A stretch of 64,000 nt of DNA from Eunapius fragilis (Eukaryota; Porifera; Demospongiae; Spongillida; Spongillidae): assembly GCA_963681505.1 (NCBI GenBank), contig OY811981.1, positions 8,087,916-8,151,915 of the forward strand, read 5' to 3'. Below the pieces are notes generated by a model, which worked only from the letters and a program-made list of their open reading frames with translations, ran no database searches and was not told where the DNA came from. Below are positions 1 to 11,625 of the stretch, piece by piece. Position 1 is the stretch's first letter. Each line of letters opens with the position of its first letter. Position numbers and translations under genes: made by a program.

Positions 1-1850
1 CCTCCTCCTCTCCTCCCCTTCTCCTCCCTCCTCTCCCCCTCCTCCTCCTCCTATCTTCATCCACCCATCCTCCTCCCCTCCTCCTCCCTCCTCCTCCCTT
101 CCTCGCCTCTTCTCCTCCTCTCCTCCTCCCTCCTCCTCCCCTCCCCTACTTCTACCTTCCTACCCGTCGCATCCTCCCCTCCTCCTTCCATTCTTTCCGT
201 TGCATCCACCCCTACCTTCTCCTTCCCCTCCTCTACCTCCTTCTCCTCTTCTCCCACCTCTTCCTAACTTCCTTCATCCACCCATCCTCCTCCCATCCTC
301 CTCCTTCCCTCCTCCTCCACCTCCTCGTCCCCTCCTCCTCCTCTCCTCTCCTCCTCCCCTCCCCTCTTCCTCTCCTCCGCTTCTCGTCCCCTCCCTTCCT
401 CCTCCTCTTACTCCCTCTCATTTTCCTCCAACCTTCCTTCCTATTACACCGACCCCTCCCCTCCTCATTTGTTTTAATTGCATCCACACCTCCCCCTCCT
501 CCTCCTCATCCTCCTACTTCTACCTTCCTACCCATTGCATCCTCCCCCTCCTCCTCCTTCCATTCTACCCGTTGCATCCACCCCCATCTTCTCCTCCCCC
601 TCCTCTACCTCCTGCTCCTCCTCTCCCTCCTCCTCCTATCTTCCTTCATCCACCCATCCTCCTCCCCATTCTCCCCACCTCCTCCCTTCCTCCTCCTCTC
701 CTCCTCCTCTTCTTCCCCTCCTCCTCCTCTTACTTGTCTCATTTTCCCTCCTACCTTCCTTCCTATTACACTTACCCCCTCCTTTCGTTTCATTGCATCC
801 ACACCTCCCCCCCTTATCCTCCTCATACTCCTACTTCTACCTTCCTACCCGTTGCATCCTCCCCCTCCTCCTCTTTCCATTCTTCTCATTGCATCCACTC
901 CCACCTTCTCCTCCCCCTCTTCTCCCTCCTCTTCCTAACTTCCTTCATCCACCCATCCTCCTCCTCTCCTCCTCCTATCTCCCCCTCCTCCTCCTCTTAC
1001 TCCCTCTCATTTTACCTCCTACCTTCCTTCCCATTACACCTACCCCTCCCCCTCCACCTTTCTTTTGATTTCATCTACACCTCCCCTCCTCCTCCTCCTC
1101 ATCCTCCTACATCTACCTTCCTACCTGTTGCATCCTCCCCTCCTCCTCCTTCTATTCTTCCCGTTGCATCAACCCCCACCTTCTCCTCCTCATTCTCTAC
1201 CTCCTTTTCCTCATCTACCTCCTCTTCCTATCTTCTTGCATCCACCCATCCTCCTCCTCCTCTCCTCCTCCTCCCCTCCCCTCCCCCTCCTCCTCCTATC
1301 TTCCATCATCCACCCATCCTCCTCCCTCCTCCTCCCCTCCTCCTCTCCTCCTCCTCCCCTCCTCCTCTCCTCCTCCTCTCCTCCCCCTCCTCCTCCTCCT
1401 CTTACTCCCTCTCATTTTCCCTTCTACCTTCCTTCCTATTACACCTACCCCTCCCCCTCCTCCTTGCATCCACACCTCTCCCTCCTCCTCCTCCTCATCC
1501 TCCTACTTCTACCTTCTTACTGGTTGCATCCTCCCCTCCTCCCTCTCTTCCTCCTTCCATTCTTCCAGTTGCACCCATCCCTCTCCCTCCTTTACCTCCT
1601 CCTGTTCCTCCTCCCCATCCTCTATCTCCCCACCTCCCCCCCTCCTCTACCTCCTCCTTCTTCCCCTCCTCTACCTCCTCCTCCCTCTCCTCTTCCTCCT
1701 CCCCCTCCTCTACCTCCTCCCCCTCCTCTACCTCCTCCTCCCTCTCCTCTACCTCCTCCCCCTCCTCTACCTCCTCCCCCCTCCTCTACCTCCTCCCCCC
1801 TCCTCTACCTCCTCCTCCTCCTTCTCCTCCTCCCCTTCCACCTTCTTGGG
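1..1850. repeat. polypyrimidine (CTC/CCT-rich) satellite array, left arm
   Basis: Almost pure C/T sequence, continuing beyond the left edge of the window. It is built from an irregular unit of a few hundred bases. Each unit carries a recognisable non-repetitive marker: an ATTACACCTACCCC block, then a TTGATTGCATCCACACC block, then a CTTCCTACCCGTTGCATCC block, all separated by CTC-rich filler. Long open frames across it encode only Pro/Ser/Leu runs and are low-complexity artefacts, not genes. The same unit occurs in reverse complement at 2.53-6.63 kb, so the two arrays form an inverted pair. Confidence 0.9.
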
Positions 1851-2525
1851 TAGGGAGGGTATTTAATATTAACCACTTTGTTTCAAAGGAAGTGTTCATC
1901 TCGATATATATGTTTTCACCTAGGAGTCAGCAGAATGTATTTTTTGGGATGTGCAAACTACATGCAACTAGAAAAGGCTATTATATGAGATTATATACAG
2001 AGCCTGTGCAACAACTGAACTCGAGAGCTCTACACAAGGGAATGTATGTTGGTATAAGCCTTTATGAATATTATTATACCCTTATCAGTACAGATTGTGG
2101 GTGGCCAGTGGTTTACTTAGACAAGCAAGCATGGTAGAATGGTACATGGTAGAATCCAAAGTACCTTGTACATGCTCTACATGGAAGTTAGAACAAGTAG
2201 TTTTGAGCTACATGCGTGCATGTCATAGCACTAAGGTCTTTCCAAAAACAAAGTACACTATAAATAAGGAGAGGGGGGACAAAGAGGAGGGGGGAGGGGA
2301 CATCTGATGTATGTAATTGTTGGCAGTGCCTACTAGGATGTTGCATCGTCACCTTTTTAGTTGTAAAATAGCCCATGAAAGGTTATATTGCTAGAACATT
2401 ATATATGCTGAAGTGCCAAAATGATTCCGGGTGCTTGCAAATTTACAACACATTGACTTACAATACCATAGTTTTAAAGCTGGATAAATAAGGAATTGTA
2501 TCTTCCGACACATGTCTCTTATCAT
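1851..2525. other. unique core between the two inverted satellite arrays
   Basis: About 0.67 kb of ordinary AT-rich sequence between the pyrimidine array and its inverted purine counterpart. I see no gene, RNA or transposon signature in it. Short open frames here are not supported by codon pattern or similarity. Confidence 0.6.
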
Positions 2526-5500
2526 TTATTTATACAATGGAAAGGAGGAGGAGGAGGAGGGTGGATGCAAGGAAGAAAGGTAGAAGGAGGAGGAGGAGGG
2601 TAGGAGGAGGAGGAGAGAAGGAGGTAGAGAAAGGGGAGGAGAAGGTGGGGGGTAGATGCAATGGGAAGAATGGAAGGAGGAGGGGGAGGGGAGGGAGGAT
2701 GCAATAGGTAGGAAGGTAAAAGTAGGATGAGGAGGAGGAGGTGTGGATGCAATCAAAAGAAAGGAGGAGGGGAGGAGAGAGGAGGAGGAGGAGGGGAGGA
2801 GGAGGAGGGGAGGAGGAAGATGGGTTTGATGAAGGAAGATAGGAAGAAAAGGAGGGAGAGGAGGAGGAGGAGGAGGAGGGGAGGAGGGGAGGAGGGGGAG
2901 GGGAAGAGGGGGAGGGGAGGGGAGGATGAAGGAAGATAGGAAGAGGAGGGAGAGGAGGAGAGAAGGAAGAGAATGTGGGTGTGGATGCAATGGGAAGAAT
3001 AGTAGGAAGAGGGGGAGGATGCAACAGGTAGGAAGGTAGAAGTAGCGGAGGTTGAGGAGGAGGAGGAGGGAGGTGTGGATGCAATCAAAACAAAAGGAGG
3101 AGTAGGGGGTTAGGTTAATAGGAAGGAGGGTAGGAGGGAAATGAGAGGGAGTAAGAAGCAGAGGAGGGGATGGGAAGGGGAGGAGGAGAGGAGGAGGAGA
3201 GGAAGGGAGGGTAGAGGAGGGGAGACGGAGAGGAGGAGGAGGGGAGGAGGATGGTGGATGAAGATAGGAGGAGGAGGAGGAGGAGGGGGAGGGGAGGGGA
3301 GAGGAGGAGAGGAGAGGAGGAGGAGAGGAGGATGGGTGGATGAGGGAAGATAGGAAGAGGAGGAGGTAGAGGAGGAGAGGAGAAGGTGGGCTGGATGCAA
3401 CGGGAAGAATGGAAGGAGGAGGGAGGGGGAGGATGGAAGGATGCAATGGGTAGGAAGATAAAAGTAGGAGGATGAGGAGGAGGAGGGAAGGTGTGGATGC
3501 CAATCAAAAGAAAGGAGGGGGAGGGGTAGGTGTAATAGGAAGGAAGGTAGGAGGGAAAATGAGAGGAATAAGAGGAGGAGGAGGGGGAGGAGAGGAGGGA
3601 GATGAGGAGGAGGAGGAGGAGAGGAGGAGGAGGAGGAGGAGGAGGAGGAGAGGAGGGGAGGAGAAGGAGAGGAGGGGAGGAGAATGGGTGGATGAAGGAA
3701 GATAGGAGGAGGAGGAGGAGGGGAGGAGGAGGGGAAGGGGAGGACAGGAGGGGAGGATGGGTGGATGGAGGGGGAGGAGGGGAGGATGCAACAGGTAAGA
3801 AGGTAGAAGCAGGAGGATGAGGAGGAGGAGGGGAGGTGTGGATGCAATCAAAAGAAAGGAGGAGGGGGAGGGGGTAGGTGTAATAGGAAGGAAGGTAGGA
3901 GGGAAAATGAGAGGGAGTAAGAGGAAGGAGGGGAGGAGGAGGGGAGGAGAGGAGGAGAAGGATGGGTAGATGAAGGAAGATAGGAAGAGTAGGGAGAGGA
4001 GGAGCAGGAGGTAGAGGAGGGAGAGGAGAAGGGTGGGGGTGGATGCAACGGGAAGATGGAAGGAAGAAAAGCGGGAGGAGGGGAGGAGGAGGATGGGTGG
4101 ATAAAGGAAGATAGGAGGAGGTGGTGGGAAAGGAGGAGAAGGAAGTAGAGGTGGGGAGGAGATAGCGGGGGGATGCAATGGGAAGAATGGAAAGAGGAGG
4201 AGGGGAGGAGGAGAGGATGCAACAGGTAGGAAGGTAGAAGTAGGAGGATGAGGAGGAGGAGGGGGAGGTGTGGATGCAATCAAAAGAAAGGAGGAGGGTG
4301 AGGGGTAGGTGTAATAGGATGGAAGATAGGAGGGAAAATGAGAGGGAGTAAGAGGAGAAGGAGGGGAGGGGAGGAGGAGGAGGAGGGTAGGGGAGGAGGA
4401 GGGAGGGAGGGGAGGAGGAGGGAGGGGAGGGGAGGAGGAGGGAGGGGAGGGGAGGAGGAGGGAGGGGGGAGGAGGGAGGGGAGGGGAGGAGGAGGGGGAG
4501 GAGAGGAGGAGGGGAGGAGAGGAGGAGGATGGGTGGATGGAGAGGGAGGAGGGGAGGATGCAACAGGTAGGAAGGTAGAAGTAGGAGGAGGAGGAGGAGG
4601 GGGAGGTGTGGATACAATCAAAAGAAAGGAGGAGGGGGAGGGGTAGGTGTAATAGGAAGGAAGGTAGGAGGAAAAATGAGAGGGAGTAAGAGGAGGACGG
4701 GAGGGGAGGAGGAGGGAGGAGGACGAGGGCGGAGGAGGAGGATGGGTGGATGAAGGAAGATAGGAAGAGGAGGAGGGGGAGGAGGAGAAGGAGGTAGAGG
4801 AGGGGAGGAGAAGTTGGGGATGGATGCAGCAGGGAAAAAAAAGGAGGAGGGTATGATGCAACAGGAAGGAACGTAGAAGTAGGAGGAGGAGGAGGAGGAG
4901 GAGGAGGGGGAGGTGTGGATGCAATCAAAAGAAAGGAGGAGGAGGGGTGTTAGGTGTAATAGGAAGGAAGGTAGGAGGGAAAATGAGAGGGAGTAAAAGA
5001 AGGAGGAAGAGGAGGGGAGGAGGAGGAGGAGGGGAGGAGGAGGGAGGAGGACGAGGGCGGAGGAGGAGGATGGGTGGATGAAGGAAGATAGGAAGAGGAG
5101 GAGGGGGAGGAGGTAAAGGAGGTAGAGGAGGGGAGGAGAAGTTGGGGATGGATGCAGCAGGGAAAAAAAAGGAGGAGGGTATGATGCAACAGGAAGGAAC
5201 GTAGAAGTAGGAGGAGGAGGAGGAGGAGGGGGAGGTGTGGATGCAATCAAAAGAAAGGAGGAGGAGGGGTGTTAGGTGTAATAGGAAGGAAGGTAGGAGG
5301 GAAAATGAGAGGGAGTAAAAGAAGGAGGAAGAGGAGGGGAGGAGGAGGAGGAGGGGAGGAGGAGAGGAGGAGGGAAGAGGAGGGGAGGAGGAGGAGGGGA
5401 GGAGGAGAGGAGGAGGAGGGAAGAGGAGGGGAGGAGGAGGAGGGGAGGAGGAGAGGAGGAGGAGGGAAGAGGAGGGGAGGAGGATGGGTGGATGAAGGAA

Positions 5501-6636
5501 GAGGTGGAGGAAGAGGAGGAGGAGGTAAGAAAGAAAGAAGGGCAGTGAATATGAATGGTCTTGAGAGATATGCCATACTAAGTAAAGGTACTGCAGTTGC
5601 AACCGGTGGGAAGGTAAAAGTAGGGAAGGGGAGGTGGAGAGAGGAGGAGGGAGGAGGAGGGGAGGAGGAGGGAGGCGGAGGGGAGAAGGGTGGAGGAGGA
5701 GGGGAGGAGGAAGGAGGAGGAGAGGATGTGGATGGAGGAGGAGGGGAGATGGAGAGGAGGAGGAGGAGGGGAGGATGGGTGGATGAAGATAGGAGGAGGG
5801 GGAGGGAAGGGAGGTGGAGGGGAGGAGAGGAGAAGGGGAGGAGGATGGGTGGATGAAGGAAGATAGGAAGAGGAGGAGAAGGAGGTAGAGAAGAGGGAGG
5901 AAAAGGTGGGGAGTGGATGCAACGGGAAGAAGAATGGAAGGAGGAGGAGGGGGAGGAGGGAAGGATGCAACTGGTAGGAAGATAGAAGTAGGAGGATGAG
6001 GAGGAGGAAGGGAGGTTTGGATGCAATCAAAAGAAAGGAGGGGGGAGGGGTAGGTGTAATCAGAAGAAAGGTAGGATGGAAAATGAGAGGGAGTAAGAGG
6101 AGGAGAAGGGAAGGTGAGGAGGAGGGAGGAGGAGGGGAGGAGGAGGATGGGTGGATGAAGGAAGATAGGAAGAGGAGGAGAAGGAGGTAAAGCAGGGGGG
6201 GAGAAGTTGGGGGTGGATGCAACGGGAAAAAGAAAGGAGGAGGGGAGGATGCAACAGGTAGGAACGTAGAAGTAGGAGGATGAGGAGGAGGAGGGGGAGG
6301 AGGGGAGGGGAGGAGGAGGAGGGGAGGAGGAGAGGAGGAGGAGGGAAGAGGAAGGGAGGAGGATGGGTGGATGAAGGAAGATAGGAAGAGGTGGAGGGAG
6401 AGGATGAGGAGAAGGAGGGGGAGGTGTGGATGCAATCAAAAGAAAGGAGGAGGGGTGTTATGTGTAATAGGAGGGAAGGTAGGAAGGAGGGAAAATGAGA
6501 GGGAGTAAAAGAAGGAGGAAGAGGAAGAGAGGAGGAGGAGGAGGAGGGAAGAGGAGGGGAGGAGGAGGATGGGTGGATGAAGGAAGATAGGAAGAGGTGG
6601 AGGGAGAGGAGGAGGAGGAGGTAAGAAAGAAGGAAG
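2526..6636. repeat. polypurine (GAG/GGA-rich) satellite array, right arm
   Basis: About 4.1 kb of A/G-rich sequence made of the same marker blocks as the left array but inverted: GGATGCAATCAAAAG, GGTGTAATAGGAAGGAAGG, GGATGCAACAGGTAGGAAGG. Roughly ten or more units of about 350-450 bp can be followed, with variable GAG filler between markers. Open frames on either strand are Pro/Ser/Leu or Arg/Gly/Glu low-complexity translations and were not called as genes. A 56-bp non-purine segment (AAGGGCAGTGAATATGAATG and following) occurs inside the array at about 5539 and again at its right border at about 6637. This indicates that the edge of the array was itself duplicated. Confidence 0.9.
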
Positions 6637-6692
6637 GGCAGTGAATATGAATGGTCTTGAGAGATATGCCATACTAAGTAAAGGTACTGCAG

Positions 6693-7540
6693 TTTGTGTA
6701 CCAGATAACTGACTGTCGCAAGTAAGTCATCTGGTCCCCAGACTAGTGTAGAGGGTGTAGAGGGTGAAGAAGGTGGCCCCATGATTAGAAGGCATGGTAC
6801 GTGCATGCTTACATGTGCATGCCACAAACTGAGCAGATATAGAAAAAGGGTGCACAATATAAACTACCATGAACATTCACAGCATCCATCATAAGCGATA
6901 CATGTGAACGTACGATACTGTTTTATGTTGAAACGTAGCGTACGAGGTACGATCGCTTATATATACCACGTAGAACGATCATAGCGGAGTTAATTACCTA
7001 ACTTCAAATTTAAAGGGCGTGACCATTACATCATGGCATATTGGAATAGGGTGAGTGGCGCGAAATGTCGAATTACTTTGAAAATCCATATCTCCGTAAC
7101 GGATAAGAAAAAACGTAACGATCTGCAGAAATCAATAGCTACAGGACCCTTCTATGTACACTCCAAATTTGACATATTATTGTCACTCGTATCTGGAGAA
7201 ATGTGGAATCTTAACCCATTGGGTTAGAGACCTTTATAACCATGGCATGGAAAATATCTAGAGCACCAAAATCGGTTTGCACAAGGAGAACTGATGTGTG
7301 CACAAGTGTCCGAAATTTGAAAAGAAAATATAAAACCGTTGTGAAGATATGTTGTTTTGTGTAACGTACAATTTTTATAGTGATAAAATAAAAACTCCAG
7401 AAGGGTGATTTTGCTGGACACCGTCCCATATAATTATATATATAATATATCAATACATAATTAATTTATACAGCGATAACTACAATTTTTAAAGTGTTTC
7501 TAAATTTCAAGCATACTGCTATTCACAACAACATCCAATA
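6693..7540. other. intergenic, no gene recognised
   Basis: AT-rich single-copy sequence between the satellite and the 3' end of the first VWA5A-like gene. I see nothing I can name. The short open frames have no recognisable similarity or splice context. Confidence 0.5.
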
Positions 7541-7545
7541 CTCCC

Positions 7546-9488
7546 CTATGCTATTATCTTCTTAGCAGCCTCCTTCATCTTTTTGAGATCAGCTCCAGCA
7601 GGAAGGGACTGACCATCCAACCACAGATCTGCCTTCATGGCAATCAGCTCCCATTCATCCTTTTGGGATGGATGCTTCAGCTCCAGGTACACAACACAGA
7701 GGACGGTGGCCCATATGGTGGCCACACCTCCATCACACTTTACTGGACATGCATCCCTCAGCTCCTTGAGGCTCTTGGAGAGGACCTTTGCAATGACATC
7801 ATCCAACTTCCATGACCCATCAGCCTGCTGTAAGGATATGAGACTGGACAGGGGGTCACCACTGCCTGCAGCATGGCCTGGGCCTGAGAGTGACTCTGAT
7901 TTCTTCATACATAGGAGGTCTTCCTGCATCTCTGATCTCATAGCATATGATGTCATGGGTGCAGCACACTCCTCCTCCGCATCAAATAAACATGCAGCAG
8001 GAGGAGGAATGCACTCCTGTTCCTCTGGTGGTGTGCTAGGTGTCATAGTACAATACATTAACTTCCTTTCTCTACGTCCAGATGGAATGAGGCTGAACAA
8101 TGCATTCAATAAGCCACCTCCCCTCTTCTTAGGAGGGGCAGCAGACATGCACATCAGACTCGAGGAAGCACCAGGTGCAGGAGCATTGAAGGCCGAAGCA
8201 GACAGATTATAATCCATTTCTTTCCCCATCTTTGCAGTAATGTCCCACGTCTTCATGGCTCCCTTGACAGGCTGGTTGCTCTCATCTACTGCTACAAATG
8301 CGGTGTGACTGGACACCACACTGGACTCTATGCTTAGCTTCACTATCTCTGACTTCTTGTCCCCTCCATCCCTCTCCCAGTCCTTGATCAGGGCCTTGGC
8401 TGCAAGATGGTGGATGATGGGGATGGGGAAGGAGGGACTGTTGCCGGGTACTTCAAATGGAATGGAGTACTCCAGTGGCTTGCCCAGGACCTGACCCTTG
8501 AGAGAGGCAGTGCAGTCCACTGGAGACATCAGCTCAGAGGGTCCCTTCAGGATCCCATAGACCACAGCCTTGTCCCCACTGAACACCACAGGGGGTTTGG
8601 AGGGGGCCTGTGTGACCTGAAAGCCATGAGGAAGCTGGAACTCCACTCTCAGGTTTGTGACAGCAGGCTGCAAGGCTTGCTTGAGGCTGCGAATCACCTG
8701 TGAGGAAGGGGGGGTGGGTGGGGGGGGGGGGGTGCAAATCAAGTTCTTAAAATGCACAACATTTACAACAACAAGGCAGTTGGCACATTGATACCTACAA
8801 CATGATATCAAAAGAATACCATTTGTTTAATGTGGCATACACTAGTACATTATTCAATTGGTAGCTCAACTCACTAACTATAAGATGAGGGATGCATGTT
8901 TTCAAACACAGGCAGCTACATGTATTATAAGTTAGGCATAATTATTTGAAATAACTACAATTAACTAAAATGATAAAGTAGAAACTTAAAGAGGCAAAAA
9001 CCTTTGACACAAAAGAAACACTATTGAAGTAGAAAGTGATTAAAACTAGTATGCCTAGGCCACACCCCTCCTTACCTTTGGTTGTAACCTCTCTCCACTC
9101 TGGATGAACTCTGCTGTTCCATTTCCTGCCTGAGCCAGTCCCTTCACCAAATATGTGGACACCCCAGAACCAATTCCAAATGTGAAACATCTATGACATA
9201 AAACATGATGTAAAATGGTTTTCTGTGTGGTGTGTTCACATGCGATATCTCTACTGTTAGTGTGGATGTGTTCTGTGCATGTAGCACATAACTACAGTCC
9301 GCAAGTCACTGCATTTATGTATGTGTATGACTGAATTGTGGACTGAATTTCAATTTATGATTTGCAATGCTGAAATTAGAATTGAGTTAAGTACCATTGG
9401 AGCCAAAATTAAAGGCATTTTGTATGCAAATCCAATATAATATGGCGACATGCACACACACGCACACACACACACACGCACACACGCA

Positions 9489-9530
<42 letters not shown>

Positions 9531-10889
9531 CCACCTTGATTATACTGCCCTTAGTTTCCTTACTCAACTGGTGAAATGTCTAATATTCCTTGACCTTTAT
9601 TCATAGCATGCCATACTATGTTTTGTAAGCTTCTGCACAAAACAACTAAAAGGTGTATGCAAATATAAGTGTCTTGCTCTGGATACCACTACAACACCTC
9701 ACCTTGCCCTCTCCACATTCCTCTTCACCTCCTGGATGCAGGCCTCTGTGTTGCTTACAGAGCCATCAGTCAGGACTAACACCTGGCGAGGAAGACCTTC
9801 AAGGAGTGGCTGTCCAAAAATGAACTTCAGAGGTGGGAGGAGCTCTGTACCTCCTAGGTCTGCATCCACACGCTCAGCATGTTGGATGGCTCTGTCAAGG
9901 TTCTCCTGGTTGTAGGGAACACTGGATGAAAACAGTGATTCATAATCGTCCCCAAACCCTATGATGTTGAAGGAGCAGCCTGGAGGAATGCTCTTCAGAA
10001 ACAAGATCAGTGTTTCACGAGCACTCTGGATGAACTCTCCATCCATGCTGCCACTGCGGTCAACTAGGAAGATGAACTCACAGGCAGCTTTGGTGCTCTT
10101 GAACTCTGGGAAGAAGTTCAACACCACCACTGGACCTGACATCATGGACTCCTTCTTATTTACACCCTTCTCTCCATTCTCCACGATGGCCCTCGGCTCG
10201 TAGGGACTCTTGTACTGGACAACCACCACCAGATCCTTGTCCAGGGGCTGTCCCTCGTTGATGGAGGCTTTGATTACACCGCCTTTCGTTTCCTTGCTCA
10301 ACTGGTGAGTGGGCGAGGTGACGTCAGACACTCCTCGACTGGCTACCTCCAGATGAAAGCTAAACACGGCTGGAGCTGACCCTTGGTGTGAGGCTGCTTC
10401 TGTCTTGGCCAGAGGGTCCGTAGAACCAACAGGAGTGTATCGCGGTTTGAGAACCGCGGGAAGGCTGAAGCGCACGCCGCCTTCTGCATCTAACGGAAGC
10501 TCTCCGGCCAACTTCAGATGAAGCTCCGCATCTTTGTGTGGAGGTAGGTTTCCCAGAGAGATGCTGAAGATGTCTCCCGTCTTCTCCTCGGCTAGGGCTG
10601 CCGAATGGCCGCTGGCGATGGCATCGTCGTACATCTGACGAGCCTCTTCCTTCTCTCGTATGACGGCTTTCACCTTTCGTCCATCGATGACCGCCTCCAG
10701 TCCAACTACTGCAAAGGACTCCTCGAGAGGGAACCTGAAGACCACTTCGATTGGGTCCGCTCCCGTGTTGGAGTACTTGAGTGTGGAGTCGAGTCCCACC
10801 AAGAATCCATTGATGTGGGCTTTGACGGAGACATCTTTGAGAGGTATAGGTGTTTCCTTTCCTACCACAAATAACCCTGCGTCTGACAT
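7546..10889 (-). CDS. VWA5A-like protein, copy 1 (VIT + vWA domains)
   Basis: Three exons on the minus strand: 10889-9703, 9190-9076 and 8697-7546, joined by GT-AG introns with compatible phases, giving 817 residues. Human VWA5A is close to this length. The start was set at ATG 10889 ([12 protein letters not shown]) because similarity between the two copies begins there; an in-frame ATG at 10934 is possible. Order: VIT domain (about residues 1-140), then a von Willebrand A domain with an intact MIDAS DRSGS near residue 277 and the later LTDGS motif. A proline/Cys/Met-variable linker follows, then a conserved C-terminal VWA5 tail ending near [12 protein letters not shown]. There is no signal peptide, so the protein is probably intracellular. 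VIT/vWA proteins are related to inter-alpha-trypsin inhibitor heavy chains; the cellular role of VWA5A is poorly defined. It is nearly identical to copy 2 except in the linker. Confidence 0.9.
9451..9525. repeat. (CA)n microsatellite
   Basis: Interrupted CACACA array in intron 1 of VWA5A-like copy 1. Confidence 0.9.
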
Positions 10890-10934
10890 TTCAATATACG
10901 TACTAATATTGGCAGCAGACACACCCACAGTCAT

Positions 10935-11620
10935 ATACTCCCACCAGCGTAATTTACATCATGCCATGGCCGGTTGCACTACTAGTAATTTGGTCCGAGT
11001 GGGCATTAATAGAAGATTGCTAAAAACGTACCGGAATAATGGCATCAATCTTAGTCAAAAGCAACATGAAGGGTCTAGCAGACCCTTTCTGTACAGATTT
11101 AGTTAATTGTTTTTACGCTGCTGGAGAGGTGTTTCTATCGCGCGCACTCATGCGGGAGACTACTACTGAAGTGCTCGCGTCTGGAAGTTGTTCGAGACAT
11201 TCCAGCAATAACGTACGTGCATGCATCTACCCTAAGAGAAGCATCAGCGTTGTGTCGTATTCCACAGTGAGCCAGGGCCGGCGGAACCAGGTGGGCTGGG
11301 TGGGCTATAGCCCCACCAGATTTGGCTGTTGACGCCATTTATAACTATTAATATTAAGGTTACACAACGATAAGTTTGATCTCGGTACAGGAGTGTATAC
11401 AGCCTGCAACAGGATGTTTAACGGCTTGACACGATCAGTGTAAAACTACTCGATACACGCCCGAAAGGTACCAACCCTGATATATGCTGTAATTAACAAC
11501 TTGTAGCGACCCAGTAACAACCTGCAACAGGGCCGTAAACAACCTGTACGCAAGCAGATGAAATCCTTATATGGACTTAAATATACCTTCAATGACAAAG
11601 TTCATTGCGACTGTTGTTAT
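10935..11620. other. intergenic, no gene recognised
   Basis: Sequence upstream of VWA5A-like copy 1. It contains a short GC-rich patch near 11275-11325 reading GGTGGGCTGGGTGGGCTATAG and beyond, which may be a MITE remnant, but I found no paired inverted terminus. Nothing else is recognisable. Confidence 0.4.
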
Positions 11621-11625
11621 AACTT

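Noticed and set aside
200-2137. Long plus-strand open frame of about 645 codons at the left edge
   Set aside because: Its translation is Pro/Ser/Leu low complexity from the pyrimidine satellite, and many overlapping frames on the same tract are equally open.
2526-6857. Several minus-strand open frames up to about 500 codons
   Set aside because: They are generated by GAG/CTC satellite repeats that lack stop codons; no domain or splice structure.
11275-11330. GC-rich GGTGGGCTGGGTGGGCTATA patch as a MITE end
   Set aside because: Could not find a matching inverted end or target duplication nearby.
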